57,504 bases of DNA from Firmicutes bacterium UBA2116 (GCA_002331025.1 DCYG01000011.1:38279-95782), one strand, 5' to 3'; shown: positions 23,416-32,819, counted from the stretch's first letter. Numbers and translations are program-made. The notes: generated from the sequence alone by a model not told the origin.

Positions 23416-24537
23416 ATGATTTATTTAGATTATGCGGCAAATACACCTGCAGACGAGCAGGTTATAAATATTTTCAGTGAGGTTTCAAAGAATTTTATTG
23501 CTAACCCTAATTCACCACATAAGCTTGGTTTTTTAGCAGCTGAAAGGTTGAAGGAATCTACTGAAAAAATTGCAAAGCTGTTAAATGTACAAGAAAATGA
23601 AATAATTTATACTTCAGGTGCCAGTGAATCAAACAATTTAGCAATAAAAGGAGTTGCAGGACAATACAAAAAATACGGAAAGCATATTATAACGACCTAT
23701 TTAGAGCATTCTTCCGTCAATGGGGCGGTTGAATACTTAAAAAACAACGGATACGAAGTTGATTATGCAGATGTAGACAATAACGGATTAGTAGACATGC
23801 AAAGCTTAAAGGATTTGATAAGAAAAGATACAATTTTAGTTTCCATATGCTGCGTTGACGGAGAGGTTGGAATTGCGCAGCCAATAAATGAAATTGCCCG
23901 TTTAACGGCGGCTTATCCGAATTGTTACTTTCACACAGATGCTACGCAGGCTGTAGGTAAAATACCTGTATCTTTTGAAAATGTAGACTTAGTAACCTTC
24001 GCACCTCATAAATTTTATGGATTAAACGGATGCGGCGTATTGATTAAAAAAGAAAATGTATTGCTGGAACCTCTCATTCACGGCGGTATTTCAACTACAG
24101 AATTCCGAAGCGGTACACCAAGCTTAAATATGATTGCCGCTGCGGAAAAGGCACTGTCTTTGGCTTTCGAAAGCTTAGAAGACAGATATAACTATGTTAA
24201 AAGTATTAATTTAAAAGTCAGAAATGAACTGAATAAATACAAAAATGTTAGAATTAACAGTACTGAATATTCAGTTCCATATATATTGAACATAAGCATT
24301 AACAAGGTAAATACGGATAAGTTTAAAGCGGCTTTGGAGGAGTTTGATATTTTTGTCTCCACAAAATCAGCATGCTGTGCTCCGAATACAGCTTCACGAC
24401 CTGTGTATGCGCTGACGAAGGACAGAAAAAGAGCACTTTCAACTTTGAGAATAAGCTTCAGTCATTTAACAGGTGAAAAGGATATAGAGGTATTTTTAGA
24501 AAAGTTTGATGAATGCTATACAAATTTTGCAAAGTAG
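23416..24537 (+). CDS. cysteine desulfurase (class V aminotransferase)
   Basis: A 373-residue PLP enzyme of the NifS/IscS group. It starts MIYLDYAANTPADEQV; the PLP region has HTDATQAVGKIPV and the internal aldimine lysine in TFAPHKFYG. The mobile catalytic-cysteine segment is KSACCAPNTASRP, with an unusual Cys-Cys pair. It mobilises sulfane sulfur from cysteine. The next gene, a TtcA-like tRNA thiolase, starts 7 nt after its stop, suggesting a dedicated sulfur donor for tRNA thiolation, though a general iron-sulfur role is possible. Confidence 0.88.
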   Translation: MIYLDYAANTPADEQVINIFSEVSKNFIANPNSPHKLGFLAAERLKESTEKIAKLLNVQENEIIYTSGASESNNLAIKGVAGQYKKYGKHIITTYLEHSSVNGAVEYLKNNGYEVDYADVDNNGLVDMQSLKDLIRKDTILVSICCVDGEVGIAQPINEIARLTAAYPNCYFHTDATQAVGKIPVSFENVDLVTFAPHKFYGLNGCGVLIKKENVLLEPLIHGGISTTEFRSGTPSLNMIAAAEKALSLAFESLEDRYNYVKSINLKVRNELNKYKNVRINSTEYSVPYILNISINKVNTDKFKAALEEFDIFVSTKSACCAPNTASRPVYALTKDRKRALSTLRISFSHLTGEKDIEVFLEKFDECYTNFAK

Positions 24538-24544
24538 GTTGGTC

Positions 24545-25375
24545 ATGGAAAAGTTTGAAGAAGTAGAAAGAAGTATTGTAAAGAGATTCAGAAAATGTAT
24601 ATGGTCAAGGTTTATATCAGCTATAAAAGAATATGAGCTGATTAAAAATGGGGATAAAATTGCTGTTTGCATCTCGGGAGGCAAGGATTCAATGCTGATG
24701 GCAAAATGCATGCAGCAGCTGCAAAAATATTCTGAAATAAATTTCGAAGCGGAATATATAGTTATGGACCCGGGCTATAATGAAATAAACAGGCAAAGAA
24801 TTATAGAAAATGCAGAAATATTGAATGTACCTGTCAAAATATTCAATACTCAGATATATGATATAGTTGCAAATGTCGAAGAAACACCTTGCTATCTGTG
24901 TGCCAGAATGAGGAGGGGATACTTGTATCGATATGCCAAAGAATTAGGTTGCAATAAAATAACACTGGGACACCATTTTGATGATGTGATTGAAACAGTG
25001 CTTATGAGCATGCTTTATGCAGCCGAGTTTAAAACTATGATGCCGAAGCTGAAAAGTACAAATCATGAAGGCATGGAGCTTATAAGACCCATGTACAAGG
25101 TTCGGGAAGAGGATATTATCTCATGGAAAAGGTACAATGAGCTTGACTTTATACGTTGTGCCTGTCGTTTAACTGAAAATTGCGTGCTTGGAGACGATGG
25201 AATCGGCTCTAAAAGACAGGAGATGAAAGCACTGATTAAAAAGTTAAGACAGACAAATTCACATATAGATACAAATATTTTCAGAAGTATTCACAGTGTA
25301 AATTTAGACACTATAATCGGTTATAGGGCGGGAGAAGAAAAGCACAGCTTCTTAGATGATTACGATGTAAAATAA
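24545..25375 (+). CDS. TtcA-like tRNA 2-thiolation ATPase (PP-loop)
   Basis: A 276-residue N-type ATP pyrophosphatase starting at 24545; an earlier in-frame start would lie inside the desulfurase. The PP-loop is CISGGKDSMLMA (about 41-52). ETPCYLCARMRRGYLYRYA holds the CxxC pair that in TtcA binds an iron-sulfur cluster, followed by GHHFDDVIETVLMSMLY. A third cysteine in FIRCACRLTENC fits the remaining ligand. It probably thiolates a tRNA cytidine or related base using sulfur from the upstream desulfurase. The exact tRNA target is not readable. Confidence 0.82.
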   Translation: MEKFEEVERSIVKRFRKCIWSRFISAIKEYELIKNGDKIAVCISGGKDSMLMAKCMQQLQKYSEINFEAEYIVMDPGYNEINRQRIIENAEILNVPVKIFNTQIYDIVANVEETPCYLCARMRRGYLYRYAKELGCNKITLGHHFDDVIETVLMSMLYAAEFKTMMPKLKSTNHEGMELIRPMYKVREEDIISWKRYNELDFIRCACRLTENCVLGDDGIGSKRQEMKALIKKLRQTNSHIDTNIFRSIHSVNLDTIIGYRAGEEKHSFLDDYDVK

Positions 25376-25421
25376 TTAAAAATTTTTAACTTTTCAATTC
25401 AGGGAGGATAAAAATTTTTGT

Positions 25422-25450
25422 TTGACATATGCTCTTGAATATGCTAATAT
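25422..25450 (+). promoter_or_regulatory. promoter of codBA
   Basis: TTGACA (25422-25427), 17 nt, TAATAT (25445-25450). Confidence 0.85.
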
Positions 25451-25463
25451 TTTATTCAACAAA

Positions 25464-25560
25464 AATCTTTAAACTTGGTACAGAGATGCCGGCAAGATTG
25501 TTATATTCATGGTCAATTTTTGATACTTTTAAATCTTGCGGTCAGCAGGATTTTTTATTT
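25464..25560 (+). promoter_or_regulatory. PyrR-type transcription attenuator of codBA
   Basis: The leader has an anti-antiterminator hairpin AATCTT-TAAACTT-GGTA-CAGAGA-TGCC-GGC-AAGATT (25465-25499). Its CAGAGA hexaloop fits the CNGNGA loop, and CTTTAAAC...GGCAAG fits the flanks, of known PyrR-binding sites. GCAAGATT (25492-25499) can pair instead with AATCTTGC (25532-25539) as antiterminator. AATCTTGC also pairs with GCAGGATT (25545-25552), followed by TTTTTATTTT, as terminator. The three alternative stems give the classic UMP/PyrR attenuation switch, here on cytosine salvage genes. Confidence 0.82.
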
Positions 25561-25644
25561 TGATTATGAATAAAAAGCATTTCATATTGAGTTTTCTGCG
25601 CCATTTGTTAACAAATAAAAACATGAGAAAAGGAGCTAAAAATT

Positions 25645-26901
25645 ATGGCAAAGAAAATTAATCAACACGTTGACACAGACTATTCATTGGAGAAGGTGCC
25701 TGAAAGTGCACGCAAAGGATTCTGGCCTATGTTTTTTATTATGCTGGGCTTTACATTTTTCTCAGCCAGCATGAGCGTTGGGGCTAAATTAGGAAATGGC
25801 CTTGATCTGGTCGATTTTATCTGGGCACTTATGATTGGAGGCATTATTTTGTCTATCTATACGGGTGTACTTGCCTATATAGGCAGTGATACAGGCTTAA
25901 GCCTTGATTTGCTTGCCCAGCGTTCTTTCGGAAAATACGGTTCTTACATACCTTCCGCGCTAATAAGCTTTACGCAGCTTGGTTGGTTCGGCGTAGGTGT
26001 CGCTATGTTCGCAATTCCCGCATCGGAACTTCTTTCGATAAACCCGGTTATTCTGGTAGTAATCGCCGGCATGTGCATGACTGCATCCGCTTATTTCGGA
26101 ATAAAGGGTCTTGAAGTAATAAGCTATATTGCTGTTCCGCTGATTGCCGTTCTCGGAATTTATTCAATGTTTACAGCAACCGTAACCGGAGGCGGATTGT
26201 CAGCAGTCTTTTCAAAAGGAACCGGAACAATATCGATTTTTACAGGTGCCGGTATGGTCATCGGCTCATTCATCAGCGGAGGTACGGCAACTCCAAATTT
26301 CATACGTTTCGCGAAATCAAATAAAACAGCGGTTATCACTACTATTATTGCATTCTTTCTCGGAAATACGCTCATGTTTGCTTTTGGAGCCGTAGGCGGA
26401 GCATTTACCGGAAAGGATGATATATTCTATGTTCTGATTGCTCAGGGACTTGCTATACCGGCATTGTTGGTGCTTGGAGCAAATATATGGACCACGAATG
26501 ACAATGCCCTTTATACATCGGGACTTGGTCTTTCAAACATCACAAAGTTTAAGAAACGTCCCATGGTGCTGATAGCAGGTATAATCGGTACGGTTGCAGC
26601 AATCTGGCTTTACAATAATTTTGTCGGATGGCTGTCATTCCTGAATGCTACACTGCCTCCAATCGGTGCAATCATTGCTCTTGATTTCTATATGCACAGA
26701 GAAAACTACAGTGAAGAATCAACTGTAGAGCGAAAATTCAACATAGGTGCCATTGCAGGCGTAGTGGCAGGGGCAATGGCAGGAAACTTCATTCCATTCG
26801 GTATTGCGGCGATTAACGCTATGATGGTATCCGGTGTGTGCTTCTTGTTATCTGAGCTGATATTGCAAAAACGATTAAAAAAAATAACTATTGAAGGATG
26901 A
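25645..26901 (+). CDS. codB: cytosine permease
   Basis: A 418-residue NCS1-family transporter with about 12 hydrophobic segments. It begins with a short hydrophilic tail (VDTDYSLEKVPESARKGFWPMFFIMLGFTFFSASMS), typical of CodB. It imports cytosine with a cation. The codA start lies 4 nt downstream and a PyrR-type attenuator precedes it, so supply of cytosine for uracil salvage is the coherent role. Both cod genes look more GC-rich than the neighbours. RBS is AAAGGAGC. Confidence 0.93.
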   Translation: MAKKINQHVDTDYSLEKVPESARKGFWPMFFIMLGFTFFSASMSVGAKLGNGLDLVDFIWALMIGGIILSIYTGVLAYIGSDTGLSLDLLAQRSFGKYGSYIPSALISFTQLGWFGVGVAMFAIPASELLSINPVILVVIAGMCMTASAYFGIKGLEVISYIAVPLIAVLGIYSMFTATVTGGGLSAVFSKGTGTISIFTGAGMVIGSFISGGTATPNFIRFAKSNKTAVITTIIAFFLGNTLMFAFGAVGGAFTGKDDIFYVLIAQGLAIPALLVLGANIWTTNDNALYTSGLGLSNITKFKKRPMVLIAGIIGTVAAIWLYNNFVGWLSFLNATLPPIGAIIALDFYMHRENYSEESTVERKFNIGAIAGVVAGAMAGNFIPFGIAAINAMMVSGVCFLLSELILQKRLKKITIEG

Positions 26902-26905
26902 TAAA

Positions 26906-28141
26906 ATGCTGGTAAAAAATATATATATCGAAAATTCACAGGAACTGTCTGACATCCGCATTACAAACGGTTTATTTGCTGAAATTTCGGGAAATCTTTC
27001 AGCCCAACCAGGCGAAGAAATCATTGATATGGGTGGAAAGCTGGCACTCCCTCCGTTTATAGAATCCCATGTGCATCTCGATACATGTCTGACAGCGGGA
27101 GAGCCGGTATGGAATCTTTCGGGAACATTGTTTGAAGGAATTGAATGCTGGAGCAAGCGCAAGGATAAGCTGTCCAAATCGGATGTAAAGGAACGTGTGA
27201 ACAGGGCTGTACGCATGCAGGCAGCAAATGGAGTTCAGTATGTGCGTACCCACGTGGATGTCACTGATCCAAAGCTCACAGCCATGGATGCCATACTTGA
27301 GCTGCGCGATGAATTGAAGGATTTCATGACAATACAGATAGTTGCGTTTCCACAGGAGGGAATACTCAGCTATCCCAACGGCAAGGAGCTTATGGAAAAT
27401 GCCGTTCGTATGGGTGCTGATGCTGTTGGGGCAATTCCGCATTTTGAATTTACAAGGGAATACAGTGTGGATTCTCTTAACTTTGCCATGGAGCTTGCTT
27501 ATAAGTACAACAAGTTAGTTGATGTGCATTGTGATGAAATAGACGATGAGGCATCCCGAGGGCTTGAAACATTGGCAGCCCGGGCCTATGAGATGCAGAT
27601 GTTTGACCGTGTAACAGCAAGTCATACTACTGCCATGCACTCATACAACAACGCATATGTCATGCGCCTGATGCGCCTTTTAAAAATGAGCCGCATAAAT
27701 TTTGTTTCCAACCCTCTTGTAAATACTCATCTGCAGGGACGTATGGACACATATCCTAAGCGCCGTGGAATTACACGTGTTAAAGAACTGCAGTCAGAGG
27801 GAATAAATGTTTCCTTCGGGCACGATGATATCTTCGACCCATGGTACCCGTTAGGAAACGGCAATATGCGTGATGTGGTGTTCATGGGACTACATGTATG
27901 CCAGATGATGGGATATGAAGATATAATGAATTCATACAAATTTATTTCTGCAAATGCAGCAAGGACTCTGTACCTAGGAGATTCATACGGCATCAAGGTG
28001 GGTAATCCCGCAAACTTTATCGTATTGGACGCAAAAAATTATTACGATGCTTTGAATTACAATTCGCCTGTGTTGCGCTCATACAATAAGGGCCGCCTTG
28101 TTGCCAGAGCATCTGCAGGCACAAAAGATATATTGTTTTAA
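26906..28141 (+). CDS. codA: cytosine deaminase
   Basis: A 411-residue amidohydrolase. Start is the ATG at 26906 behind GAAGGATG. Metal ligands are in SHVHLDTCLTAGEP (HxH), HCDEIDDEASRGLE (His with the catalytic Glu), ASHTTAMHSYNNAY and FGHDDIFDPWYPLGNGNM (Asp). The last stretch is characteristic of E. coli-type CodA. It deaminates cytosine to uracil, which then feeds UMP synthesis. Operon with codB. The gap after it shows no clear terminator. Confidence 0.95.
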   Translation: MLVKNIYIENSQELSDIRITNGLFAEISGNLSAQPGEEIIDMGGKLALPPFIESHVHLDTCLTAGEPVWNLSGTLFEGIECWSKRKDKLSKSDVKERVNRAVRMQAANGVQYVRTHVDVTDPKLTAMDAILELRDELKDFMTIQIVAFPQEGILSYPNGKELMENAVRMGADAVGAIPHFEFTREYSVDSLNFAMELAYKYNKLVDVHCDEIDDEASRGLETLAARAYEMQMFDRVTASHTTAMHSYNNAYVMRLMRLLKMSRINFVSNPLVNTHLQGRMDTYPKRRGITRVKELQSEGINVSFGHDDIFDPWYPLGNGNMRDVVFMGLHVCQMMGYEDIMNSYKFISANAARTLYLGDSYGIKVGNPANFIVLDAKNYYDALNYNSPVLRSYNKGRLVARASAGTKDILF

Positions 28142-28298
28142 TGCGAAGGCCGGACAAGGTCAGATGGTTGGGGTGTTCCGCAACAAGAGCGGTGTTGTAT
28201 TTATACGGAAAAAATAAAAAGATTTAGTGGAAATCATTCTCGAAGTGTAGTATAATTGATACACTCAATTTTTGCTATAAAAAATACGGGGGGATTTT

Positions 28299-30002
28299 AT
28301 GAATAGGTTTAATGAATTAAAAATAATAATAGATGACCTGAGTGACGGAATATTTGTTTTTGACGAAAATAAAAATTGTTTAGTCAATAAAAAGTTTAAG
28401 ATGTTGTTCATGTTGGAGGATTATGGTTTTGATAAAATTTCGGATGCTTTACAAGAATATGGTCTTTCGGAAATATTTAACGAATCATGTAATACAGAAT
28501 ATGAAATTTTTCTGAAAAACAGGGGATATTCTGTTGATTTCTTCCTTATAGATAATAATGACGACTCAAACTTCAAGGTAGTTTTGTTTAAGGAATTAAT
28601 CAATATCGAAGAAGCAGAAACTGAAATTGAAGAGCTCAGGCAAGGGCTTAATAGTATGAAGGATATTTTGGATAATGCATATCAGGGAATTGTCCTCGTT
28701 GATAATGAGGGAAAAATAGTTAAATGGAATTATGAACAGTTGTTTGGTATCAAGGAAGAGGATGTCTTAGGTAAACCGGTGGAGGAAATAATAGAAAATA
28801 CACGACTTCATATAGTTATAAAAACAGGACAGAAAGAGCTTTATGACATCCAGAGGATACAGGGACATGATATGATTGCAAGCAGGACACCAATAATTAA
28901 GAACGGTAAGATAATCGGTGCGGTTGGAACGGTATTGTTTAAGGATATCAAAGAGGTCAAGGAATTAGCAAGTAAAATAAAGACACTCGAAAATACTGTT
29001 AATATATATAAGAAAGAATTAGGTAAAATGTATTGTGCCAATTATTCGTTTGACGATATAATAACGCAAAATCAGAAAGTTATTGAGATGAAGGATATTG
29101 CTTTAAAAGCGGCAAATTCCTCTTCGACAATATTGATAGAAGGTGAAAGCGGAACAGGAAAGGAATTTTTTGCTCACGCTATTCACCATGCAAGTATAAG
29201 AAAAAAATCTCCGTTTATCAGAATTAACTGCGCCGCAATACCGCATGAGCTTTTAGAATCGGAATTATTCGGTTACGAATCAGGTGCTTTTACCGGGGCT
29301 AAAAAAGAAGGTAAAATAGGAAAATTAGAGCTTGCAAATGGTGGAACAGTTCTTCTTGACGAAATAAGCTCGCTTCCTTTCAGTATGCAGGCAAAGCTCC
29401 TAAGAGTTCTCGAAGAAAGAGAATTTGAAAGAATAGGCGGAAATACAGCAATAAAAGTAGATATTAAGGTGATTGCCTGCACAAATGAAGATCTGGATAA
29501 ATTGGTCGAGCAGAATAGATTCAGACAGGACTTATATTATAGGCTGAATGTTGTAAAAATAAATATTCCGCCTTTGAGGGAACGTATTGAAGATATAGAG
29601 CTGTTGTGTCAGGATATACTTAACAAACAATTGGATATCGGCTTCAACTCTAAAAAAGTTTCAGAAAAGTCGATTTTAGCTTTAAAATTGTATGATTGGC
29701 CGGGAAATGTAAGAGAATTGAGAAATGTTTTAGAACGGGCAGCTAATATTTCTACGGGCAATATTATTACGATGCAGCATCTTCCTGATTTTATCAGTGA
29801 GAAACTGATATTTGAGGAACAAAAAAGTGACAATAAGTATTTGAAGGATAATATTGCAAAGGCAGAAATAAATGCGATAATGTATGCTTTAAAGGAAGCA
29901 AAGGGAAACAGGACTGAGGCTGCTAAAATATTAGGAATACATAGGACGGCACTATATAAAAAACTTGCAAATTACGGTATTAATATTAAAAATATAGTGT
30001 AG
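28299..30002 (+). CDS. PAS-domain sigma-54 enhancer-binding activator
   Basis: A 567-residue regulator. The N-terminus (about 1-115) looks like a first divergent PAS; a second PAS lies at about 120-225 (ILDNAYQGIVLVDNEGKIVKWNYEQLFG in outline). The AAA+ domain (about 250-480) has Walker A GESGTGKE and an intact GAFTGA loop (YESGAFTGAKKEGK). The C-terminal Fis-type HTH is NRTEAAKILGIHRTALYKKLANY. It lies directly upstream of an operon with a sigma-54 promoter and is the likely activator, perhaps sensing a short-chain acid or CoA metabolite through PAS. Confidence 0.93.
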   Translation: MNRFNELKIIIDDLSDGIFVFDENKNCLVNKKFKMLFMLEDYGFDKISDALQEYGLSEIFNESCNTEYEIFLKNRGYSVDFFLIDNNDDSNFKVVLFKELINIEEAETEIEELRQGLNSMKDILDNAYQGIVLVDNEGKIVKWNYEQLFGIKEEDVLGKPVEEIIENTRLHIVIKTGQKELYDIQRIQGHDMIASRTPIIKNGKIIGAVGTVLFKDIKEVKELASKIKTLENTVNIYKKELGKMYCANYSFDDIITQNQKVIEMKDIALKAANSSSTILIEGESGTGKEFFAHAIHHASIRKKSPFIRINCAAIPHELLESELFGYESGAFTGAKKEGKIGKLELANGGTVLLDEISSLPFSMQAKLLRVLEEREFERIGGNTAIKVDIKVIACTNEDLDKLVEQNRFRQDLYYRLNVVKINIPPLRERIEDIELLCQDILNKQLDIGFNSKKVSEKSILALKLYDWPGNVRELRNVLERAANISTGNIITMQHLPDFISEKLIFEEQKSDNKYLKDNIAKAEINAIMYALKEAKGNRTEAAKILGIHRTALYKKLANYGINIKNIV

Positions 30003-30009
30003 AAATTCG

Positions 30010-30043
30010 TCTACTTCTATAAAAAGCGTAGAAAATATTCTAC
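30010..30043 (+). promoter_or_regulatory. candidate enhancer (UAS) half-sites
   Basis: GTAGAA (30028-30033) / TTCTAC (30038-30043) is a 6-bp dyad around AATA. A further TCTAC half-site lies at about 30010. They are about 200 bp upstream of the predicted sigma-54 start, a normal enhancer distance for the adjacent activator. Confidence 0.45.
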
Positions 30044-30097
30044 ACAAATAAAATTGGTAAATTATGAACGTTTTTATTGATTAGTTATTTTTTAGAC

Positions 30098-30135
30098 AAA
30101 GAAGTGTATAAAATTATATACACTTCTTTTTTTGT
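30098..30135 (+). terminator. terminator after the sigma-54 activator gene
   Basis: AAAGAAGTGTATA and TATACACTTCTTT form a 13-bp stem with a 6-nt loop, followed by a T-run. It separates the regulator from the thiolase operon. Confidence 0.9.
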
Positions 30136-30214
30136 TTTTTTGTATATTTATTATGTTCTTATCAAATAATATTGAAATAAGCCGATTGTTGAAGTTTGTA
30201 AAATGATTTTGAAT

Positions 30215-30230
30215 TGGCATGGTACTTGCT
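30215..30230 (+). promoter_or_regulatory. sigma-54 promoter of the 3-hydroxybutyrate operon
   Basis: TGGCAT (30215-30220), GGTAC, TTGCT (30226-30230): GG and GC at exact -24/-12 spacing, close to TGGCAC-N5-TTGCT. It is 57 bp before the thiolase start. Confidence 0.87.
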
Positions 30231-30286
30231 TTATATTAAGTGAGTACATAAGAAACTCAAAAAGATAAATAAATGAGGAGGAAAAT

Positions 30287-31465
30287 ATGAGAGAAGTTGT
30301 AATAGTAAGTGCCGCAAGAACAGCCATAGGTAATTTTGGCGGAAGCTTTAAAGATGTGTCTGCTGTTAAACTGGGCGGTATTGTTGCCGAAGAAGTGCTT
30401 AAGAGAGCAAACGTTAGCCCTGACATGGTAGAGGAAGTAATATTCGGAAACATACTTCAGACAGGTCTTGGACAAAATGTTGCAAGACAAATATCAATTG
30501 CTGCCGGAATACCCGTAGAAGTTCCGTCTATGACGATTAATAAGCTTTGTGGTTCAGGATTAAAAACTGTTCATCTGGCTGCTCAGGCAATTATGTTAGG
30601 TGATGCTGATATAATTCTTGCAGGAGGAACTGAAAATATGAGCCAGGCACCTTACTTTATTCCCAATGCAAGATGGGGTTTGAGAATGGGTGATGGAAAA
30701 GTTGTTGATTCAATGATAAATGACGGATTAACAGATGTATTTAATAATTATCACATGGGTATCACTGCTGAAAACCTTGCTGAAAAATACAACCTTACAA
30801 GGGCAGAACAGGATGAGTTTGCCGTAAGAAGCCAAAACAGAGCTGAAAAAGCAATTAAGGAAGGTAAGTTTAAGGATGAGATTGTCCCTGTTAAAATACC
30901 TCAAAGAAAGGGAGATCCTATAATAGTTGATACGGATGAATTCCCGAGATTCGGTGTTACCATTGAAAGTATGGCTAAATTAAAGCCTGCATTTAAAAAG
31001 GATGGTACGGTAACTGCAGCTTCAGCATCAGGTATTAATGACGCAGCGGCTGCTGTATTGTTAATGTCAAAGGAAAAAGCTGAGGAATTGGGAATAAAAC
31101 CGTTGGCAACTATTGTTGCGTATGCTAATGCGGGTGTTGATCCGTCAATAATGGGCTATGGTCCTGTGCCTGCAACACAAAAAGCTTTATTGAAAGCAAA
31201 CATGGCAGTAGAGGATGTAGATTTAATTGAAGCTAACGAAGCATTTGCAGCACAATCACTGTCAGTTGTAAAAGGGTTGGGATTAGATCCCGAAAAAACA
31301 AACGTTAATGGAGGAGCTATTGCTTTGGGGCATCCGATTGGATGTTCGGGAACAAGAATTCTTGTAACATTAATACATGAAATGATTAAGAGAGATGCGA
31401 AAACAGGTCTTGCTACACTTTGTATCGGCGGCGGACAGGGAACTGCATTAATAATAAAAAGATAG
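30287..31465 (+). CDS. acetyl-CoA C-acetyltransferase (thiolase)
   Basis: A 392-residue thiolase. The nucleophilic cysteine is in INKLCGSGLKTVHLA (about residue 89). The C-terminal active-site blocks are NGGAIALGHPIGCSGTR (catalytic His) and TLCIGGGQGTA (second Cys). ENMSQAPYF is the usual biosynthetic-type thiolase block. In the present context it should cleave acetoacetyl-CoA to two acetyl-CoA, or run in reverse for butyrate synthesis. First gene of a sigma-54-dependent operon; the CoA-transferase genes follow after 12 nt. GAGGAGGAAAAT precedes the ATG. Confidence 0.95.
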   Translation: MREVVIVSAARTAIGNFGGSFKDVSAVKLGGIVAEEVLKRANVSPDMVEEVIFGNILQTGLGQNVARQISIAAGIPVEVPSMTINKLCGSGLKTVHLAAQAIMLGDADIILAGGTENMSQAPYFIPNARWGLRMGDGKVVDSMINDGLTDVFNNYHMGITAENLAEKYNLTRAEQDEFAVRSQNRAEKAIKEGKFKDEIVPVKIPQRKGDPIIVDTDEFPRFGVTIESMAKLKPAFKKDGTVTAASASGINDAAAAVLLMSKEKAEELGIKPLATIVAYANAGVDPSIMGYGPVPATQKALLKANMAVEDVDLIEANEAFAAQSLSVVKGLGLDPEKTNVNGGAIALGHPIGCSGTRILVTLIHEMIKRDAKTGLATLCIGGGQGTALIIKR

Positions 31466-31477
31466 GAGGATGGTATA

Positions 31478-32140
31478 TTGAAAAATAAATTAATTACCAT
31501 TGAGCAAGCGGCAGATATGGTACATGACGGTATGACTATAATGATTGGCGGTTTTTTAGGATGCAGAAACCCATATCAGATTGTTGATGCATTAGTTGCT
31601 AAAGGCGTTAAAAACCTTACATTAATTGCAAATGACTCTTCATTTCCCGAAGTTGGAATCGGAAAATTAATTGTAAACAAACAGGTTAAAAAATTAATTG
31701 CTTCACACGTAGGTACAAATAAAGAAACCGGTAATCAAATGAATTCAGGAGAGATGGAGGTTGAATTAGTTCCTCAGGGTACTCTCGCTGAAAGAGTAAG
31801 GGCAGCAGGAGCAGGTCTTGGCGGTGTTTTAACTCCTACGGGTTTAGGAACTGTTGTAGCCGAGGGTAAGGACATCATTAATGTGGACGGCAAGGACTAT
31901 TTGTTAGAAAAAGCATTAAAGGCTGATCTGGCAATCATAGTCGGAGCTAAGGTTGACAAAAAAGGCAATGTAAGATATGCAAAAGCTACAAGGAACTTTA
32001 ATCCGCTTATGGCAACAGCCGCTGATATAGTTATAGTAGAAGCTGATGAAGTAGTTGAAGTAGGCGAAATTGATCCGGATGACGTTATGACTCCTGGAAT
32101 TTTTATTGATTATATAGTAAATGTAGGAGGTAATAATTAA
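31478..32140 (+). CDS. acetoacetate/butyrate CoA-transferase subunit A
   Basis: A 220-residue class I CoA-transferase alpha subunit beginning at TTG (31478), with AGGAGGATGGTATA upstream. GMTIMIGGFLGCRNPYQIVDAL near the N-terminus is the CoA-binding glycine-rich region; GTLAERVRAAGAGLGGVLTPTGLGT is also diagnostic. It pairs with the next gene to move CoA between acetyl- or butyryl-CoA and acetoacetate. It resembles AtoD/CtfA; exact substrate preference is not readable. Its stop overlaps the subunit B start by one base. Confidence 0.92.
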   Translation: MKNKLITIEQAADMVHDGMTIMIGGFLGCRNPYQIVDALVAKGVKNLTLIANDSSFPEVGIGKLIVNKQVKKLIASHVGTNKETGNQMNSGEMEVELVPQGTLAERVRAAGAGLGGVLTPTGLGTVVAEGKDIINVDGKDYLLEKALKADLAIIVGAKVDKKGNVRYAKATRNFNPLMATAADIVIVEADEVVEVGEIDPDDVMTPGIFIDYIVNVGGNN

Positions 32141-32790
32141 TGGATGATAAACAATTAATAGCAAGAAGAGTTGCGAAGGAATTAAAAGACGGTGATGTTG
32201 TAAACTTAGGAATCGGACTTCCTACATTAGTATCTAACTACATACCTGAAGGAATAGAAATTACCTTACAATCAGAAAATGGCTTCTTAGGAATGGGACC
32301 TGCTGCTCCTGAGGGAGAAGAGGATTGCTATCTTGTAAATGCAGGAGGTATTCATGTAACTATTAATCCGGGAGGAGCATTCTTTGACAGTGCCGAATCA
32401 TTTTTGATTATAAGAGGCGGTCATGTGGATGCGACAGTACTTGGTGCATTAGAGGTTGACGAAAAAGGAAATCTTGCTAACTGGATGGTACCGGGTAAAA
32501 TGGTTCCCGGAATGGGCGGTGCAATGGATCTTGTTACCGGAGCTAAAAGGGTTATCGTAGCAATGAATCACACGGCAAAAGGAAATCACAAAATACTTAA
32601 AGAATGTACGCTTCCGTTAACAGCCGTTAATGCGGTTGATTTAATAGTAACCGAAATGGGAGTAATGGAAGTTACAGATAAAGGAATTGTTTTAAAAGAA
32701 ATAAACCCTGCATTTACTGTTGAAGAAGTTCAGGCTGCAACAGGAGCAACACTAATTATTGCAGAAGATTTAAAACAAATGGAAGTTTAA
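32140..32790 (+). CDS. acetoacetate/butyrate CoA-transferase subunit B
   Basis: A 216-residue class I CoA-transferase beta subunit. The catalytic glutamate, which forms the glutamyl-CoA thioester, is Glu46 in QSENGFLGMGP. GGAFFDSAESFLIIRGGHVDATVLGALEVD and GMGGAMDLVTGAKRVIVAMNHT are family hallmarks. It forms the active heteromer with subunit A and activates acetoacetate to acetoacetyl-CoA for the thiolase. Coupled to subunit A; the dehydrogenase follows after 29 nt. Confidence 0.93.
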   Translation: MDDKQLIARRVAKELKDGDVVNLGIGLPTLVSNYIPEGIEITLQSENGFLGMGPAAPEGEEDCYLVNAGGIHVTINPGGAFFDSAESFLIIRGGHVDATVLGALEVDEKGNLANWMVPGKMVPGMGGAMDLVTGAKRVIVAMNHTAKGNHKILKECTLPLTAVNAVDLIVTEMGVMEVTDKGIVLKEINPAFTVEEVQAATGATLIIAEDLKQMEV

Positions 32791-32819
32791 TTAAATTGTA
32801 CTAAAAAAGGGAGGATATT

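Noticed and set aside
25464..25560. TPP or purine riboswitch before codBA
   Set aside because: Neither the TPP (CTGAGA/ACCTGA) nor the purine core sequences occur; the PyrR hairpin fits much better.
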